The position numbers were made by a program, and so were the translations under genes. 64,000 bases of DNA from Syntrophopropionicum propionicicum_A (GTDB lineage Bacteria > Bacillota > Desulfotomaculia > Desulfotomaculales > Pelotomaculaceae), in assembly GCF_048984525.1 (NCBI RefSeq), contig NZ_JBMGJC010000007.1:178414-242413 (forward strand). Reading direction: 5' to 3'. The first letter of the stretch is position 1, and each line of letters starts with the position of its first letter. Positions 8,896 through 17,773 of the stretch are shown piece after piece. The notes under the pieces are model-generated. The model did no database searches, was not told where the DNA came from, and worked only from the letters and a program-made list of their open reading frames with translations.

Positions 8896-8995
8896 GGTCT
8901 CCAGGGGGCAGAAGGCATTTAGTAATAGATTGAGTAAAACCGGCTCCACCGGGTGAAGGTGCCTGGATTAATAACCAGCCTGCCCAAGAAAACAA

Positions 8996-9229
8996 TTATC
9001 TCTCAACCATGCTGATAATCTCGTCGATTGTTATCTGGCAAAGGTTATTCCACACCAACGTGTTTTCATGCTCTACCCTGACGGCAAGAAATTTTTTTAT
9101 ATCCGCCAGCCCGCAGAAACGGGTGGTTTGCAGCCTGGTCCGCATGTCGTAGATAATGCGGTGGTTATTGCTGAGTTCTATTGTCAGGGTATAGTCGTGG
9201 TCGGGAACGACTTTGATTATTCTCGCCAT
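8996..9229 (-). CDS. DUF2442-family small protein
   Basis: A 77-residue protein with the DUF2442 pattern: an N-terminal hairpin (V-x-P-x-x-x-Y-x-L-x-I-E-L-S-N), Y-D-M-R, then R-F-x-G-L-A-D near the middle and a V-x-W-x-N...I-x-x-D-E-I end. The family is associated with toxin-antitoxin loci and nitrogen-regulated genes, but its biochemical role is not settled. GGAAGG lies upstream of the ATG. It lies between two MalT-like regulators, and a second DUF2442 gene at 48739 is also next to one. A terminator at 9356 separates it from the upstream regulator, so it probably has its own promoter. Confidence 0.82.
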   Translation of the reverse strand: MARIIKVVPDHDYTLTIELSNNHRIIYDMRTRLQTTRFCGLADIKKFLAVRVEHENTLVWNNLCQITIDEIISMVER

Positions 9230-9307
9230 ACCTACACCTTCCAGAATTATTAAGGGACTATGACCACATACTAAAAAAATACTAACAATAATTTTTAAAT
9301 TTTATAA

Positions 9308-9323
9308 TTATACGTTCGTATAA
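9308..9323. promoter_or_regulatory. Perfect palindrome upstream of the DUF2442 gene
   Basis: TTATACG-TT-CGTATAA has 7-bp arms and lies about 80 bases upstream of the DUF2442 start, overlapping a minus-strand TATAAT. It is a candidate operator, perhaps for one of the flanking LuxR regulators (inference). Confidence 0.45.
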
Positions 9324-9355
9324 AATCAATGGTTTTTAAAGTTGTGGCATAACGA

Positions 9356-9382
9356 CAAAAAAGCGGCAACCAGTTGTTCCGC
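9356..9382 (-). terminator. Terminator of the 9472-11961 regulator gene
   Basis: Minus-strand GCGG..CAAC pairs with GTTG..CCGC and is followed by seven T. It lies 90 bases past the stop codon. Confidence 0.85.
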
Positions 9383-9471
9383 CTGTTATAAGGCACAACT
9401 TTCTTGATACCGCTCTAAGCATGGTTTTAATATTTGATTCCGGTTGTAGACACTCCTGTATTTAAATTTTT

Positions 9472-11961
9472 TTAGATAAGCTTCAGTTCCATGGTTTTTC
9501 TGACAGCTGCCGCACGGCTGCTTACCCCCAGCTTCCGGTAAATGGACGTGATGGTTTTTTTTACAGTAATTTCAGCGATAAAAAGACGGCCCGCTATTTC
9601 CTTGTTGGGTTGGCCTTCAATCAGGAGTCTCAGTATGTCTTTCTCACGCTCTGTCAGCTTTAAAACTGGTGATTTGTTTTTGCCGGCAGACACCAGGTTG
9701 CGCCTGTATTGTGTTGATTCGTTAACAAGCCTGTCCAGGTATTTGTCCTTTTTGCTTTCCCTGGCCAGGTCAGCAAGGATATCTAGAATGTATTCACCAT
9801 ACTCGGCGTAAGGCAGTATAATACCGTCGGCCCGGCCGATGGCCAATGCCTGCCGCAGGGCTATTTTTGCTTTTTCCGGGCCATATAATTGGTTCTTAGC
9901 AATGGCGTCAAGCACATGGGTGTGGAGATGGCCGAGCAAGTTATTAAAGATGGAAAAAAGCTGGCGCATCTCCTCACAGAGCACTTCCAGTTTAAGATAA
10001 TTTCCCTCCAGCAGTAAATACCTGGCGTGGACGAGGTAATTGAAAGCCAATCCCTGGTAAAACATTTCATCATACTTCATATCACCGTTTTTAAGCCACC
10101 CGGCAAAGCTCAGGGGTTCGCCTGTTATGCCGCCCAGGTAGCCGTAACATAAATCCAGGGAGTTCATGAAAATGGGGTTATTATACTCAGCTAATCTGAT
10201 AGTTAATTCGTTAAGAAGGTCTGCTGCTTCCTGAAATTTGCCCCTTGCCGCGTAAAGCCGGGCCAGGGTAAAGGTGGCACAAATGATAATGGGTATCTGC
10301 TCCATGGTCTCTGCTCTGTAAATTGCCTTGTAGGCATTGAGTTCGGCCTGGTCAAGGTCGCCCCTTTCCAGGCTGTATTCAGCCCTGATCAGGCATTCAA
10401 AGCCTTTGCCGCAGCCGCCGGATAATTCCTCGTAGTAACGGAAGTTGCTCTCCGCAAATTCCACTAACCCCAGCATATCCCCCTCTTCCCTGAAGTAAAG
10501 GTAAAGTTGGCTGGGGCAGCCGAAGTTTAACATCATGTCTTTGTTGGCAATGCGGGAAATACCGTCCAGCAGCGCATGGGCTTTTAAGTGGGATACGCTC
10601 ATCCTGCGCACATCATTAAAGAAAAGAAAGCTCCTTACCAGTTCGATCTCCCCTGCTATCCGCCTCTTCAGGGCGGGCGAAACGAGGCTGTCGTTTTGAT
10701 AGTAAGCTTCGATTTCTGAGAGGAGCCGGGCGCCGCCCTCCATATCTACTCTGGGAAGGTAAAAATTCGCATAGGTCAGGTAACCGATGGGATGCCGGTA
10801 TTTCACATCAACAGGGATTTGCTCAAATAATTTCACAATATCCTGTGCGGCAGTGTCAAGCACCCGGGCTATACCCCGTTTCTCAAACTCTTTCAGAATG
10901 AGGTCGTATTCTTTGGCCTTGAGGAATAATCTCATTCCTGTGAGAGTAAAACCGTTGGCAATATGCCACTCGCCGGATCGCCTGTATAAATTGAGGACTT
11001 CCGTTTGGTCTGACTGTTCTTCGAGGAGCCCTCTTAAATAACCAACAAAAATGTTGTGCATCGTATATCTTTGTGACCGCTCGTCAAAGCGGATAAAAGA
11101 ACTGTCACGGCTCAGTTTCTGAACCATCCCCGGCGCCGCCCTGTTTTCCGTGATGTATTCCACCTGTGGCAGTGTAAAGCTGTCCAGGGTGGAAAGGGCC
11201 ATCAGCAGTCTTTTTTCATTTTCCGTATAACGTCCCATTACTGTTGTATTAATCAGTTCGTGCAGGTCTACCCCCGCCTCCAGCCTGCCGGTTTCCAGGT
11301 ATCTCCGGCAAACCAGGTAAACAGCCGTAATCCAGCCCTCGGTTATCTCCCAAACCTGTTTTGCCGTAGAATCGGAAATTTCCCGGCCAAAAAGCTGGAA
11401 ATAATCCTTTATTTCGTCCTGCGACAGCTCGAACAGGGAGCTTTTCAGCTGGTGGCAATACCCTTTCAGCTTTAAGTCTTCAATATTAATTTCCGGTCTT
11501 GTCCTTGAAATAATTAAAAGATGCAGATCCGTGATCCTCTTCCTCACAAGCTTCTCCAGCAGCATATCCAACTCCGGCAGGTTGGCAAAATGGTAGTCGT
11601 CAACTACCAGTACTTTATTTTTCAGATACGTCCATTCTTCTATTAAATCAAATACTCTGTCCCTGTGCGATGCGCTGGCGGGAAAACCCAGGGCGTTTAG
11701 ACGGGCCCCGATTTCCGGCTCATTTTCGGCAAATTGCCTGGTAAGGGAGTTCCAGATAATGTGGGCTGACGTCTCGTCGCTCTCTACATTCAGCCATACA
11801 TAATCTGCTTTCATCTCGTCAAGAAAATCCCTTACCGCAACAGTCTTGCCATAGCCCATCGCCGCCACCACCAGCGTCAGCGGATAGTCAAATGTATGGC
11901 CAAGCTGCTCCCTGATCATTTTTCGTTTTAAAATGCGACGCGCGTGAAAAAGTTTTTCCAT
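9472..11961 (-). CDS. MalT-like LuxR-family ATP-dependent transcriptional regulator
   Basis: An 829-residue LAL-type regulator. P-loop AAMGYGKT at about 33-40, Walker B-like VLVVDDYHFA, a STAND winged-helix region (RYTMHNIFVGYLRGLLE), TPR-like helices through the centre, and a GerE HTH at the end (LTEREKDILRLLIEGQPNKEIAGRLF). It is more like the regulator at 49104-51596 than its neighbour at 6125 in length, N-terminal order and spacing, so those two look like paralogues of one module. Before the ATG only AGAAAG is seen, a weak ribosome site, which suggests low expression. The ligand is unknown. Confidence 0.93.
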   Translation of the reverse strand: MEKLFHARRILKRKMIREQLGHTFDYPLTLVVAAMGYGKTVAVRDFLDEMKADYVWLNVESDETSAHIIWNSLTRQFAENEPEIGARLNALGFPASASHRDRVFDLIEEWTYLKNKVLVVDDYHFANLPELDMLLEKLVRKRITDLHLLIISRTRPEINIEDLKLKGYCHQLKSSLFELSQDEIKDYFQLFGREISDSTAKQVWEITEGWITAVYLVCRRYLETGRLEAGVDLHELINTTVMGRYTENEKRLLMALSTLDSFTLPQVEYITENRAAPGMVQKLSRDSSFIRFDERSQRYTMHNIFVGYLRGLLEEQSDQTEVLNLYRRSGEWHIANGFTLTGMRLFLKAKEYDLILKEFEKRGIARVLDTAAQDIVKLFEQIPVDVKYRHPIGYLTYANFYLPRVDMEGGARLLSEIEAYYQNDSLVSPALKRRIAGEIELVRSFLFFNDVRRMSVSHLKAHALLDGISRIANKDMMLNFGCPSQLYLYFREEGDMLGLVEFAESNFRYYEELSGGCGKGFECLIRAEYSLERGDLDQAELNAYKAIYRAETMEQIPIIICATFTLARLYAARGKFQEAADLLNELTIRLAEYNNPIFMNSLDLCYGYLGGITGEPLSFAGWLKNGDMKYDEMFYQGLAFNYLVHARYLLLEGNYLKLEVLCEEMRQLFSIFNNLLGHLHTHVLDAIAKNQLYGPEKAKIALRQALAIGRADGIILPYAEYGEYILDILADLARESKKDKYLDRLVNESTQYRRNLVSAGKNKSPVLKLTEREKDILRLLIEGQPNKEIAGRLFIAEITVKKTITSIYRKLGVSSRAAAVRKTMELKLI

Positions 11962-12143
11962 CGTAATAAAATCTTTCTTTTGTTATTAATAACCGACGTT
12001 ACTTAACAAACACAACGGGAGTAACACCCTGATTAAATTTTTCAACAATCAGTAGCTTTCTCCTCCAATATTCGAAATTTTTAAGATAATATTATGAACC
12101 TGAATATTTTTAAAAAAAAACCGCCATTCGGTTAAATACCCGG

Positions 12144-12500
12144 CTATATTCTTTTTTTGTAAAACTCCATGTTTTCCCCGGTCAGTTTGTCCTCCCAGAG
12201 CATCTGCAGCACTTCCAGTTCCGCACTGTAGTCGGTTTTTGACTCGTCCTTGTCGTATTCCAGGTTCTCCAGGATTTCTATTGTGAAATTTTCGGGGCCA
12301 AATTCTTTCCATTCTTTTTGCAGTTCCCGGTTGGGGTGAAAACCGCCTTCCAGCCTGACTTTAGTGCCGTTGAGCACGCCTCTCAGATCCTGAGTTGTTT
12401 TAAGAAAACACTTGTTATTAACCTTGGAACGGATAATAAATATGCCCATCTGCGGCTTCATCTGCTTGTACTGCATCTTTAGTTCCTTTTTTCTGTCCAT
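12144..12500 (-). CDS. GIY-YIG nuclease-fold small protein
   Basis: A 118-residue protein whose residues 18-100 follow the GIY-YIG layout: GIFIIRS (GIY strand), KCFLKTT (YIG strand), then an Arg and Asn in LRGVLNGTKVR, His in GGFHPNREL, and Glu in FTIEILE. The sequence is diverged, so DNA cleavage is uncertain; it could be a small standalone nuclease or a binding derivative. It is the last gene of a three-gene cluster (13369 to 12144) and sits just upstream of a MalT-like regulator. The gap of 83 bases to the DUF2087 gene shows nothing clear. Confidence 0.65.
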   Translation of the reverse strand: MDRKKELKMQYKQMKPQMGIFIIRSKVNNKCFLKTTQDLRGVLNGTKVRLEGGFHPNRELQKEWKEFGPENFTIEILENLEYDKDESKTDYSAELEVLQMLWEDKLTGENMEFYKKRI

Positions 12501-12583
12501 CTAAGGTGTCCTTTCCTTTTGTATATCTTTTCTCCCGTTTGTGTTCCCGTGTGCTTATGCTAAACGTTTATATTTCTCTTGTA

Positions 12584-12886
12584 TCAGACAATGTCTGCTT
12601 TACCTTCCTCTTTCCTGACCACCCAGTATTTTGCCCCGTCCGGTGTCCGCCCAAGAAAATTGTAATCGACCAGCAGCCTTCTCAATATGAAATAGTCTCC
12701 GAACGTATGCCACTCGTCTATAATAGCGTTGACCTCTTTTTCGCTGTAAACACGGTCGTCCTCGTATTTTCCCGCCAAATAAGCCAGCACAGGAATTTTA
12801 GTCCTGTTCGGAACGGGGATCTGGGCAATTCTCCCGTCATCGTCTAAAAAAACCGAAATGTTGATCTTCTTATTTCTCTTGCCCAT
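12584..12886 (-). CDS. DUF2087-family protein
   Basis: A 100-residue protein matching DUF2087: R-I-A-Q-I-P at 19-24, then K-I-P-V-L-A-Y-L-A-G-K, Y-S-E-K-E-V-N-A-I-I-D-E-W-H-T-F-G-D, R-R-L-L-V-D-Y-N-F-L-G-R-T-x-D-G-x-x-Y-W. The fold is expected to be a winged-helix-like module often linked to regulators. The ATG lies only three bases after the TGA of the upstream gene, so the two are translationally coupled. Confidence 0.85.
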   Translation of the reverse strand: MGKRNKKINISVFLDDDGRIAQIPVPNRTKIPVLAYLAGKYEDDRVYSEKEVNAIIDEWHTFGDYFILRRLLVDYNFLGRTPDGAKYWVVRKEEGKADIV

Positions 12887-12889
12887 TTG

Positions 12890-13369
12890 TCAATAACCCA
12901 TCTCCTTCAGAATCCTTGCTAAAGTATGCAGCCGCTCTCCGAGAATTTCATCGTCGTTGCTGAGAACCTGCCTGAATAAGGCAATGTCCTCGTTAATCTT
13001 TTCATTATCAGTACATACGGCCACCGTCATGGCGTCACCCTGCAACCCGACCCGGTCTATAACAGGGTTTTCTGTGTCATATAGTTTCTCATACTGATAA
13101 GCCTCCTGAAAATGCAGTTTCCCCCGGCAGACCAGGATGGCCAGGTCGAGTACGCGGTGCAGGGGCATTTCTTCAGACTGCCTGGACCATTTTTCGCCTG
13201 TATACCGCCATACTTTGGCGGATATATCCACCTTGCCGCGGTCATTCCACTGGGCCAGCCCCAGTGAAAGGCCCTTGGCGTCTGATTTATAGGCGTACCT
13301 GCCGTCAACATTCCCGTAGTTTTCACACACGATGACCGGCTTGTGCTTTAAAGTGGTCGGTATTTTCAT
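12890..13369 (-). CDS. Conserved protein of unknown function (DUF6530-like)
   Basis: A 159-residue soluble protein with no catalytic motif I can name. It is rich in conserved aromatic and charged blocks (ENYGNVDGRYAYKSDAKGLSLGLAQW, then VWRYTGEKWSRQSEEMPLHRVLDLA). I recall the pattern as DUF6530, which gives no function. It is the first gene of the cluster. GGAGG lies seven bases before the ATG, and an array of TTACTAA elements lies just upstream. The middle stretch EEMPLHRVLDLAILVCRGK looks like an amphipathic helix pair. Confidence 0.75.
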   Translation of the reverse strand: MKIPTTLKHKPVIVCENYGNVDGRYAYKSDAKGLSLGLAQWNDRGKVDISAKVWRYTGEKWSRQSEEMPLHRVLDLAILVCRGKLHFQEAYQYEKLYDTENPVIDRVGLQGDAMTVAVCTDNEKINEDIALFRQVLSNDDEILGERLHTLARILKEMGY

Positions 13370-13388
13370 TTTTTTGCCTCCATTTTAT

Positions 13389-13411
13389 TTACTAAATTAG
13401 TAATTTACTAA
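13389..13411. promoter_or_regulatory. Operator array of three alternating TTACTAA half-sites
   Basis: TTACTAA-A-TTAGTAA-T-TTACTAA: three 7-mers in alternating orientation with an 8-base period, making two overlapping perfect palindromes. It sits 20 bases upstream of the first gene of the cassette, where a repressor would block initiation. The half-site recalls TTACT/AGTAA boxes bound by HxlR/DUF24-type regulators (inference). Confidence 0.6.
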
Positions 13412-13568
13412 ACTACTATTACATAATAGTCCTGCCAGGGAATTTTGTCAATAAAAAGCTTTGAGCTCATGTATGCAAAGCTAAATATTAATGCCCCAAA
13501 CCAAAACAGCCCGCCACTATACGTGTTGAGCTGTTTTCCTGCAGGTGAACTTTATTATTTTAATCTTA

Positions 13569-15506
13569 TCAGTCGGTATCCAAAGCCGGCTCGTCAGTAA
13601 TTGCGGGAGCCTGATGCAGGCCGCTGCTTGTATGTGCCAGCTTCCCCCGATAAAATAGCAGTTTATCATATTTATCCCGGTATTGGGCATATCCGCCCAG
13701 GAAGTGCTGCACATCGTCTATCCTGATCCTGTACCCGTCATGGCGCACAAAGAAAGTATCCAGAATTTTGGCCGGCTTTTTCAAATACATCGCGTATTCG
13801 GGGTAAAAGTAACCGTTCAGCATATGGTCAGCCCTGTAGAAAATAGTTTCAATAAAATATTTGTCATCGAACTTTTCCATATAGTCAATCTTAATATTGT
13901 TTTGAAGCATCCTGTCGTAAAGTTCGAATGTTGCCATCAACAATTCCATATAAGTGTGGTATGAGGTACCCCGGAAATAGATTTTATCGAGGTTTTCATT
14001 GGCGTTTCTCAGCGCAAATTCATAGTAGCGGCCGTCGTCCACATACTTTGTAATTTCGTTCATGGCATAAGCGACCCAGTGGTCTTTGTAAATTACGTAG
14101 TCCTCTCTGATGAAATTCTCAACAGCTGCTTTTGCGGCATTGAGCCATTTCTCGTCACCGGTTAAGCCATAAAGCTTGGCCAGAGCAAGAGTGGCTTCAC
14201 CATCATAATATACTGTCCGGTATTCCGCTTTTCGCGAGAAGTCACTGCGCCCACTTTCACCGTAATACAGCACGTGATAATATTTCCCCGTATTCCGGTC
14301 CATCATGGTTAATATGCCGTTCCCCAACATCTCGCACAGTTCAAGATATTTATCCGTTTGGAATTTTTCCATATAGTCAACCAGGGCGCAAACCGCGATA
14401 CCGTTTCCGCCGAGCTTGATTTCGTTGCTCTTTCTTTCAACCACATAGGCAGCTCCGCCGGCCTTGTAATCATATTCAATTTCCCCCAGCAAATATCCAA
14501 TGGAGCTTTCTATCGCATTTTTATGCGATTCACCAGAAGCCGCGTCAAACTGTGTGACAAGGGTCCCTGTAGTTCCGGCATGGCGCAAAATATTGTAATC
14601 GGGAATCTGCTTGTCATAGGTGGGATACATGCCATAAATAAAGCTTCCGTCCTCTTGAATTGAATTTACAAGAAACTTTGTGCTGTTATCCATCAAAACG
14701 CCGGCATAATCCCCTGTTACTTCCTCAATAAGGCGCCGGCCGTAATTGTAATCCTGCTTATAGTTAAGGGTATAGCACCCGGTCCCGTCATATATATAGC
14801 CGCGGCAGGAAAACAGAATCAGGGCATCAGGAATTTTTTCGAGCCCATCCCTTTCATATAATGACAGGTATTCGTTAACCTCCTCTAAATCAAGGTCACC
14901 CGTGACGTCATAATCAATAAGCTTGTTGCCGTTGATCTCGGTTTCAAGAAGCGCGGTATTAAAATTATTGTCAAAGGCAATCCCCAGCCGGAAGAACTCA
15001 TCAAAGCCTCCGGATTTTTTATTAATCTCAGCAGGAAGGTCAGCAGTAAGTATTCTCTTTTTATCATTCACAATATCCGCTTTCAGCCAGACCGTATTAT
15101 AAGCTTTTTCTGTTACAAACGCCTTTGCTTTAATACTTGCATTTTCCCAGGCCTGTTCCAGGGTTTCGCCGGTTGCGGAAATCACTGTGGCCCTGTCAGC
15201 GGCATTGCACAGCGACAGAAAAACAACGAAATTCCCGTTATGCCCATAACTGCTTACCAATTCCTGGTTAACAGTCTGCTCAAGCTTATCACTGGAAAAG
15301 ACATGCCCTTTCAGTTTTTGTTCAACCGCTGCATATTGTGCCAGCCGCTGCGCAGAATTCTGTTCCGCCTGCGCGCTTTCCACCGCACCGGCAGTCTTAA
15401 AAGGGTAAATTGCAGTAATTAATGCACAGACAATAACAATTGAAACGGTCAGTAAATGCGCGGTTCTTGTTCTCACATTTTTCAACCAGCCAGTCTTCAT
15501 ACTCAT
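13569..15506 (-). CDS. Exported (alpha/alpha)-barrel protein, glycosidase-like
   Basis: A 645-residue protein with an N-terminal signal anchor (about residues 15-38, LLTVSIVIVCALITAIY). The second half reads like a six-hairpin helical barrel: repeated blocks with Tyr/Trp/Gly turns (YYDGEATLALAKLYGLTGDEKWLNAA; DHWVAYAMNEITKY). Such folds occur in glycoside hydrolases, lyases and epimerases, and in extracellular polysaccharide loci. Catalytic residues cannot be assigned. Residues 60-150 form a separate domain with SATGETLEQAWENA, resembling an AMMECR1-like or oligomerising region. Start supported by AAAGGAG. The neighbours, an MFS exporter and regulators, fit an envelope role (inference). Confidence 0.6.
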   Translation of the reverse strand: MSMKTGWLKNVRTRTAHLLTVSIVIVCALITAIYPFKTAGAVESAQAEQNSAQRLAQYAAVEQKLKGHVFSSDKLEQTVNQELVSSYGHNGNFVVFLSLCNAADRATVISATGETLEQAWENASIKAKAFVTEKAYNTVWLKADIVNDKKRILTADLPAEINKKSGGFDEFFRLGIAFDNNFNTALLETEINGNKLIDYDVTGDLDLEEVNEYLSLYERDGLEKIPDALILFSCRGYIYDGTGCYTLNYKQDYNYGRRLIEEVTGDYAGVLMDNSTKFLVNSIQEDGSFIYGMYPTYDKQIPDYNILRHAGTTGTLVTQFDAASGESHKNAIESSIGYLLGEIEYDYKAGGAAYVVERKSNEIKLGGNGIAVCALVDYMEKFQTDKYLELCEMLGNGILTMMDRNTGKYYHVLYYGESGRSDFSRKAEYRTVYYDGEATLALAKLYGLTGDEKWLNAAKAAVENFIREDYVIYKDHWVAYAMNEITKYVDDGRYYEFALRNANENLDKIYFRGTSYHTYMELLMATFELYDRMLQNNIKIDYMEKFDDKYFIETIFYRADHMLNGYFYPEYAMYLKKPAKILDTFFVRHDGYRIRIDDVQHFLGGYAQYRDKYDKLLFYRGKLAHTSSGLHQAPAITDEPALDTD

Positions 15507-15654
15507 TAATTTTCTCCTTTATCCTATTCATCAGCTATTAATCAATACATTTATTGTTGATAATAGTTTACTGTTTTTCCTCATATAGCCTTTATAAATA
15601 TACATTACATTAAAAAAACCTATACGTCCATAAAAAACAAAAACTATATTGCCT

Positions 15655-16863
15655 TTATTCACACGGCCTCACGTCCCCCTGCTTTACGATACCTCGCATG
15701 GCATTTTTCCCATACAGAAGATAATACAACAGCAGGCATGCCGCCATAATGGCTGCCACGCATAAGTACATTCCCCTGAAACCGGTGAAAGGGATTATTA
15801 ATCCGAAAACCCATGGTCCGCTTCCCATCCCTGTGTCAGCAAACATATAGAAGGTGGAAGTGGCCAGACCCATCCGGTGCTGCTCAGTTAACTTAACTGC
15901 GATTGCCTGACCGCTGGACTGCAGGGCGCCAAACCCCAGGCCGATCACAGCTCCAGCCAGTAAAAATATATGGCCCGCTTGTGCCTGGCTGAAGATAACC
16001 ATTCCAATTATGAAAATCAGTATTGCCGAGTACATGATCAGGTTTTCACCCTTAAAGTCAAACAACCGCCCGACAAACGGCCTCGTAAGAATGATCACTG
16101 CAGCGAATACTATATAAAAGAAACCGGCAGCCTCCACCATATTAATTTCTCTCGCATAAACCGAGAAAAAGGAAAGAACACTTGAATAACAAAAGAAAAT
16201 AACCATACAAACGATTGAAATTGTAACTACATTCGGTTCAAAATAATTCTTTAATTTGAACTCCTTCATTTCCGCCAGCTGTTTTTCTGTTAATTTCACA
16301 TCCCTGGCAGATAAAAATAATGCCAGGATCAGGTTAAATGCCGCAAAAATTGTACAGACAGCAAAAATCGTGCTGTAGCTGCCGTGCCGGCTGATGAATA
16401 TACTTAAGAACGGGCCTACAGCGGCCGCAACAGTCACGCTTAAACCGTAATAACCGATACCCTCGCCAGTCCTTTCCCTGGCAACAATTTTTGCAGCGAT
16501 GGTCCCGGCTGACGTACTGGCAATGCCAAAAGAAATGCCGTGGAGAAACCTGACCACAAGCAGCAGGGACACACTGGCAGCTCCAAAATACAGGCACGCA
16601 GTAGCCAGGACCAAAACCAACCCTATATAAAGTGTCTTTTTTTGACCGATACGTCCGATCCATACTCCCGTAAACAAACGCGCCACGAGTGCGCCAAATA
16701 TGAACATGCCGGTAAGAAGGCCGGCCTCGCCCGGCGAAGAGTTAAATTTAATCATGGCAAATTCAGAAATAATTACCATCAATAAAGAAAAGTTTAAGGA
16801 AACAAAAAAGTTTATAAAAGTAATTATTAAAAAATCTTTGGTAAATAGTTTTGCTTTATTCAT
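15655..16863 (-). CDS. MFS transporter
   Basis: A 402-residue major facilitator with 12 hydrophobic segments. Seen: the loop 2-3 signature (ARLFTGVWIGRIGQKK), a second half repeat (RPFVGRLFDFKGE), and a typical long central loop at about residues 195-215. Length and layout fit drug/metabolite exporters of the YfcJ/AraJ type; the substrate cannot be inferred. The ribosome site is weak (AAGGT). It lies 148 bases upstream of the exported barrel protein on the same strand. Confidence 0.88.
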   Translation of the reverse strand: MNKAKLFTKDFLIITFINFFVSLNFSLLMVIISEFAMIKFNSSPGEAGLLTGMFIFGALVARLFTGVWIGRIGQKKTLYIGLVLVLATACLYFGAASVSLLLVVRFLHGISFGIASTSAGTIAAKIVARERTGEGIGYYGLSVTVAAAVGPFLSIFISRHGSYSTIFAVCTIFAAFNLILALFLSARDVKLTEKQLAEMKEFKLKNYFEPNVVTISIVCMVIFFCYSSVLSFFSVYAREINMVEAAGFFYIVFAAVIILTRPFVGRLFDFKGENLIMYSAILIFIIGMVIFSQAQAGHIFLLAGAVIGLGFGALQSSGQAIAVKLTEQHRMGLATSTFYMFADTGMGSGPWVFGLIIPFTGFRGMYLCVAAIMAACLLLYYLLYGKNAMRGIVKQGDVRPCE

Positions 16864-16885
16864 TTTTTACCTTCTATGCTAAAAT

Positions 16886-17332
16886 CTATAGTGAGTCATT
16901 CTTATTTTGTATCCTTTTTATTATACTTGTTGTTATAGCAATAATTAAAGCAATAAATGCTGTAATAAATAAAATTGGCGCGGCCATATCATCAATCTGA
17001 TTACTATTACTAAATCCTGCTACTCTAATGAAAACTAAAATACAAGCAGCAACAAAAACGGCGATAAATACGGCAAGTACCGCCTTTAAAACTGTTTTTT
17101 CTTTACCGGCAGACGGCCCTGCGTAAGCATTGCCGGCTATTAACCGGACAACATAGACAGCGGAGCAAACTGTTAAGATAATCATTATATTGGCCGGATA
17201 CCCGACCCACCTGAACCCGAAACCATAAAGCCCCGCGTCAAGCAACAGCAGGTATAACAGCATCAAAAATGTCTGGTTCCCAATTTTATTTTTTCTTTGC
17301 GTCTGCATTTCGTCCAACCCGTTTTTATTCAT
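16886..17332 (-). CDS. Small four-helix membrane protein paired with an XRE repressor
   Basis: A 148-residue protein with four transmembrane segments (about 16-32, 38-60, 78-100, 115-138). A longer frame exists, but the ATG at 17332 overlaps the stop of the upstream repressor by eight bases and has GGGAGG ten bases upstream, so it is the coupled start. Membrane proteins of this type (DUF6773-like) commonly follow short Cro/CI repressors in Firmicutes. The function is unknown; a sensor or immunity-like partner is a guess. Confidence 0.75.
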   Translation of the reverse strand: MNKNGLDEMQTQRKNKIGNQTFLMLLYLLLLDAGLYGFGFRWVGYPANIMIILTVCSAVYVVRLIAGNAYAGPSAGKEKTVLKAVLAVFIAVFVAACILVFIRVAGFSNSNQIDDMAAPILFITAFIALIIAITTSIIKRIQNKNDSL

Positions 17333-17534
17333 GGATTTCATCCTCCCAGAAAATATCATTGAGCGTTTTCCCCAATACTTTGCAAATAGCGATACACAAG
17401 TTGACAGAAGGGTTGTAGTCTCCGTTTTCAATCGCATTGATGGTCTGCCTGGTCACACCCACAGCATCGGCAATATCTTTTTGTGACATATCTTTCGCCG
17501 CCCGTGCCGATTTCAACTTTAAATTTTTACTCAA
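17325..17534 (-). CDS. Cro/CI-type HTH transcriptional repressor
   Basis: A 69-residue single-domain XRE regulator: LKLKSARAAKDMSQKDIADAVGVTRQTINAIENGDYNPS is a textbook HTH_3, with the short tail VLGKTLNDIFWED of the YgzD/Sco-like group. I place the start at TTG 17534, because GGGGTGA lies four bases upstream and homologues begin M-S-K-N. A consensus promoter lies 30 bases upstream with a palindrome across it, consistent with autorepression. Confidence 0.88.
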   Translation of the reverse strand: MSKNLKLKSARAAKDMSQKDIADAVGVTRQTINAIENGDYNPSVNLCIAICKVLGKTLNDIFWEDEIHE

Positions 17535-17569
17535 TATATCACCCCGTATCATACCGGTTACCAGAAATA

Positions 17570-17600
17570 ATAGTATCATTTAATTGATAAAGTGTCAATT
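17570..17600 (-). promoter_or_regulatory. Sigma-A promoter with overlapping operator for the XRE gene
   Basis: TTGACA (17598-17593) and TACTAT (17575-17570) are separated by 17 bases. AATTGA-CACTTTA-TCAATT at 17582-17600 is an inverted repeat that covers the -35 element, a likely self-repression site. Confidence 0.75.
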
Positions 17601-17773
17601 ATATTTTACATTTTATCTTACATATTTTACGCTATTGTTCCCTGCTGCTGATAAAATATCTGGTACAATATTATTAAGGTGAAATCCCTGGAAGATAAAA
17701 CCTGATTAAGACAGGCATTTTTTATAACGACCGGTGGAGTGCTGTGAACTGACCCGGAAGGAGAAAGCGACGA

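Noticed and set aside
8723..8995. N-terminal extension of the regulator gene that starts at 8722
   Set aside because: Low-complexity translation containing a hairpin; the internal ATG has an ideal ribosome site and begins the conserved domain.
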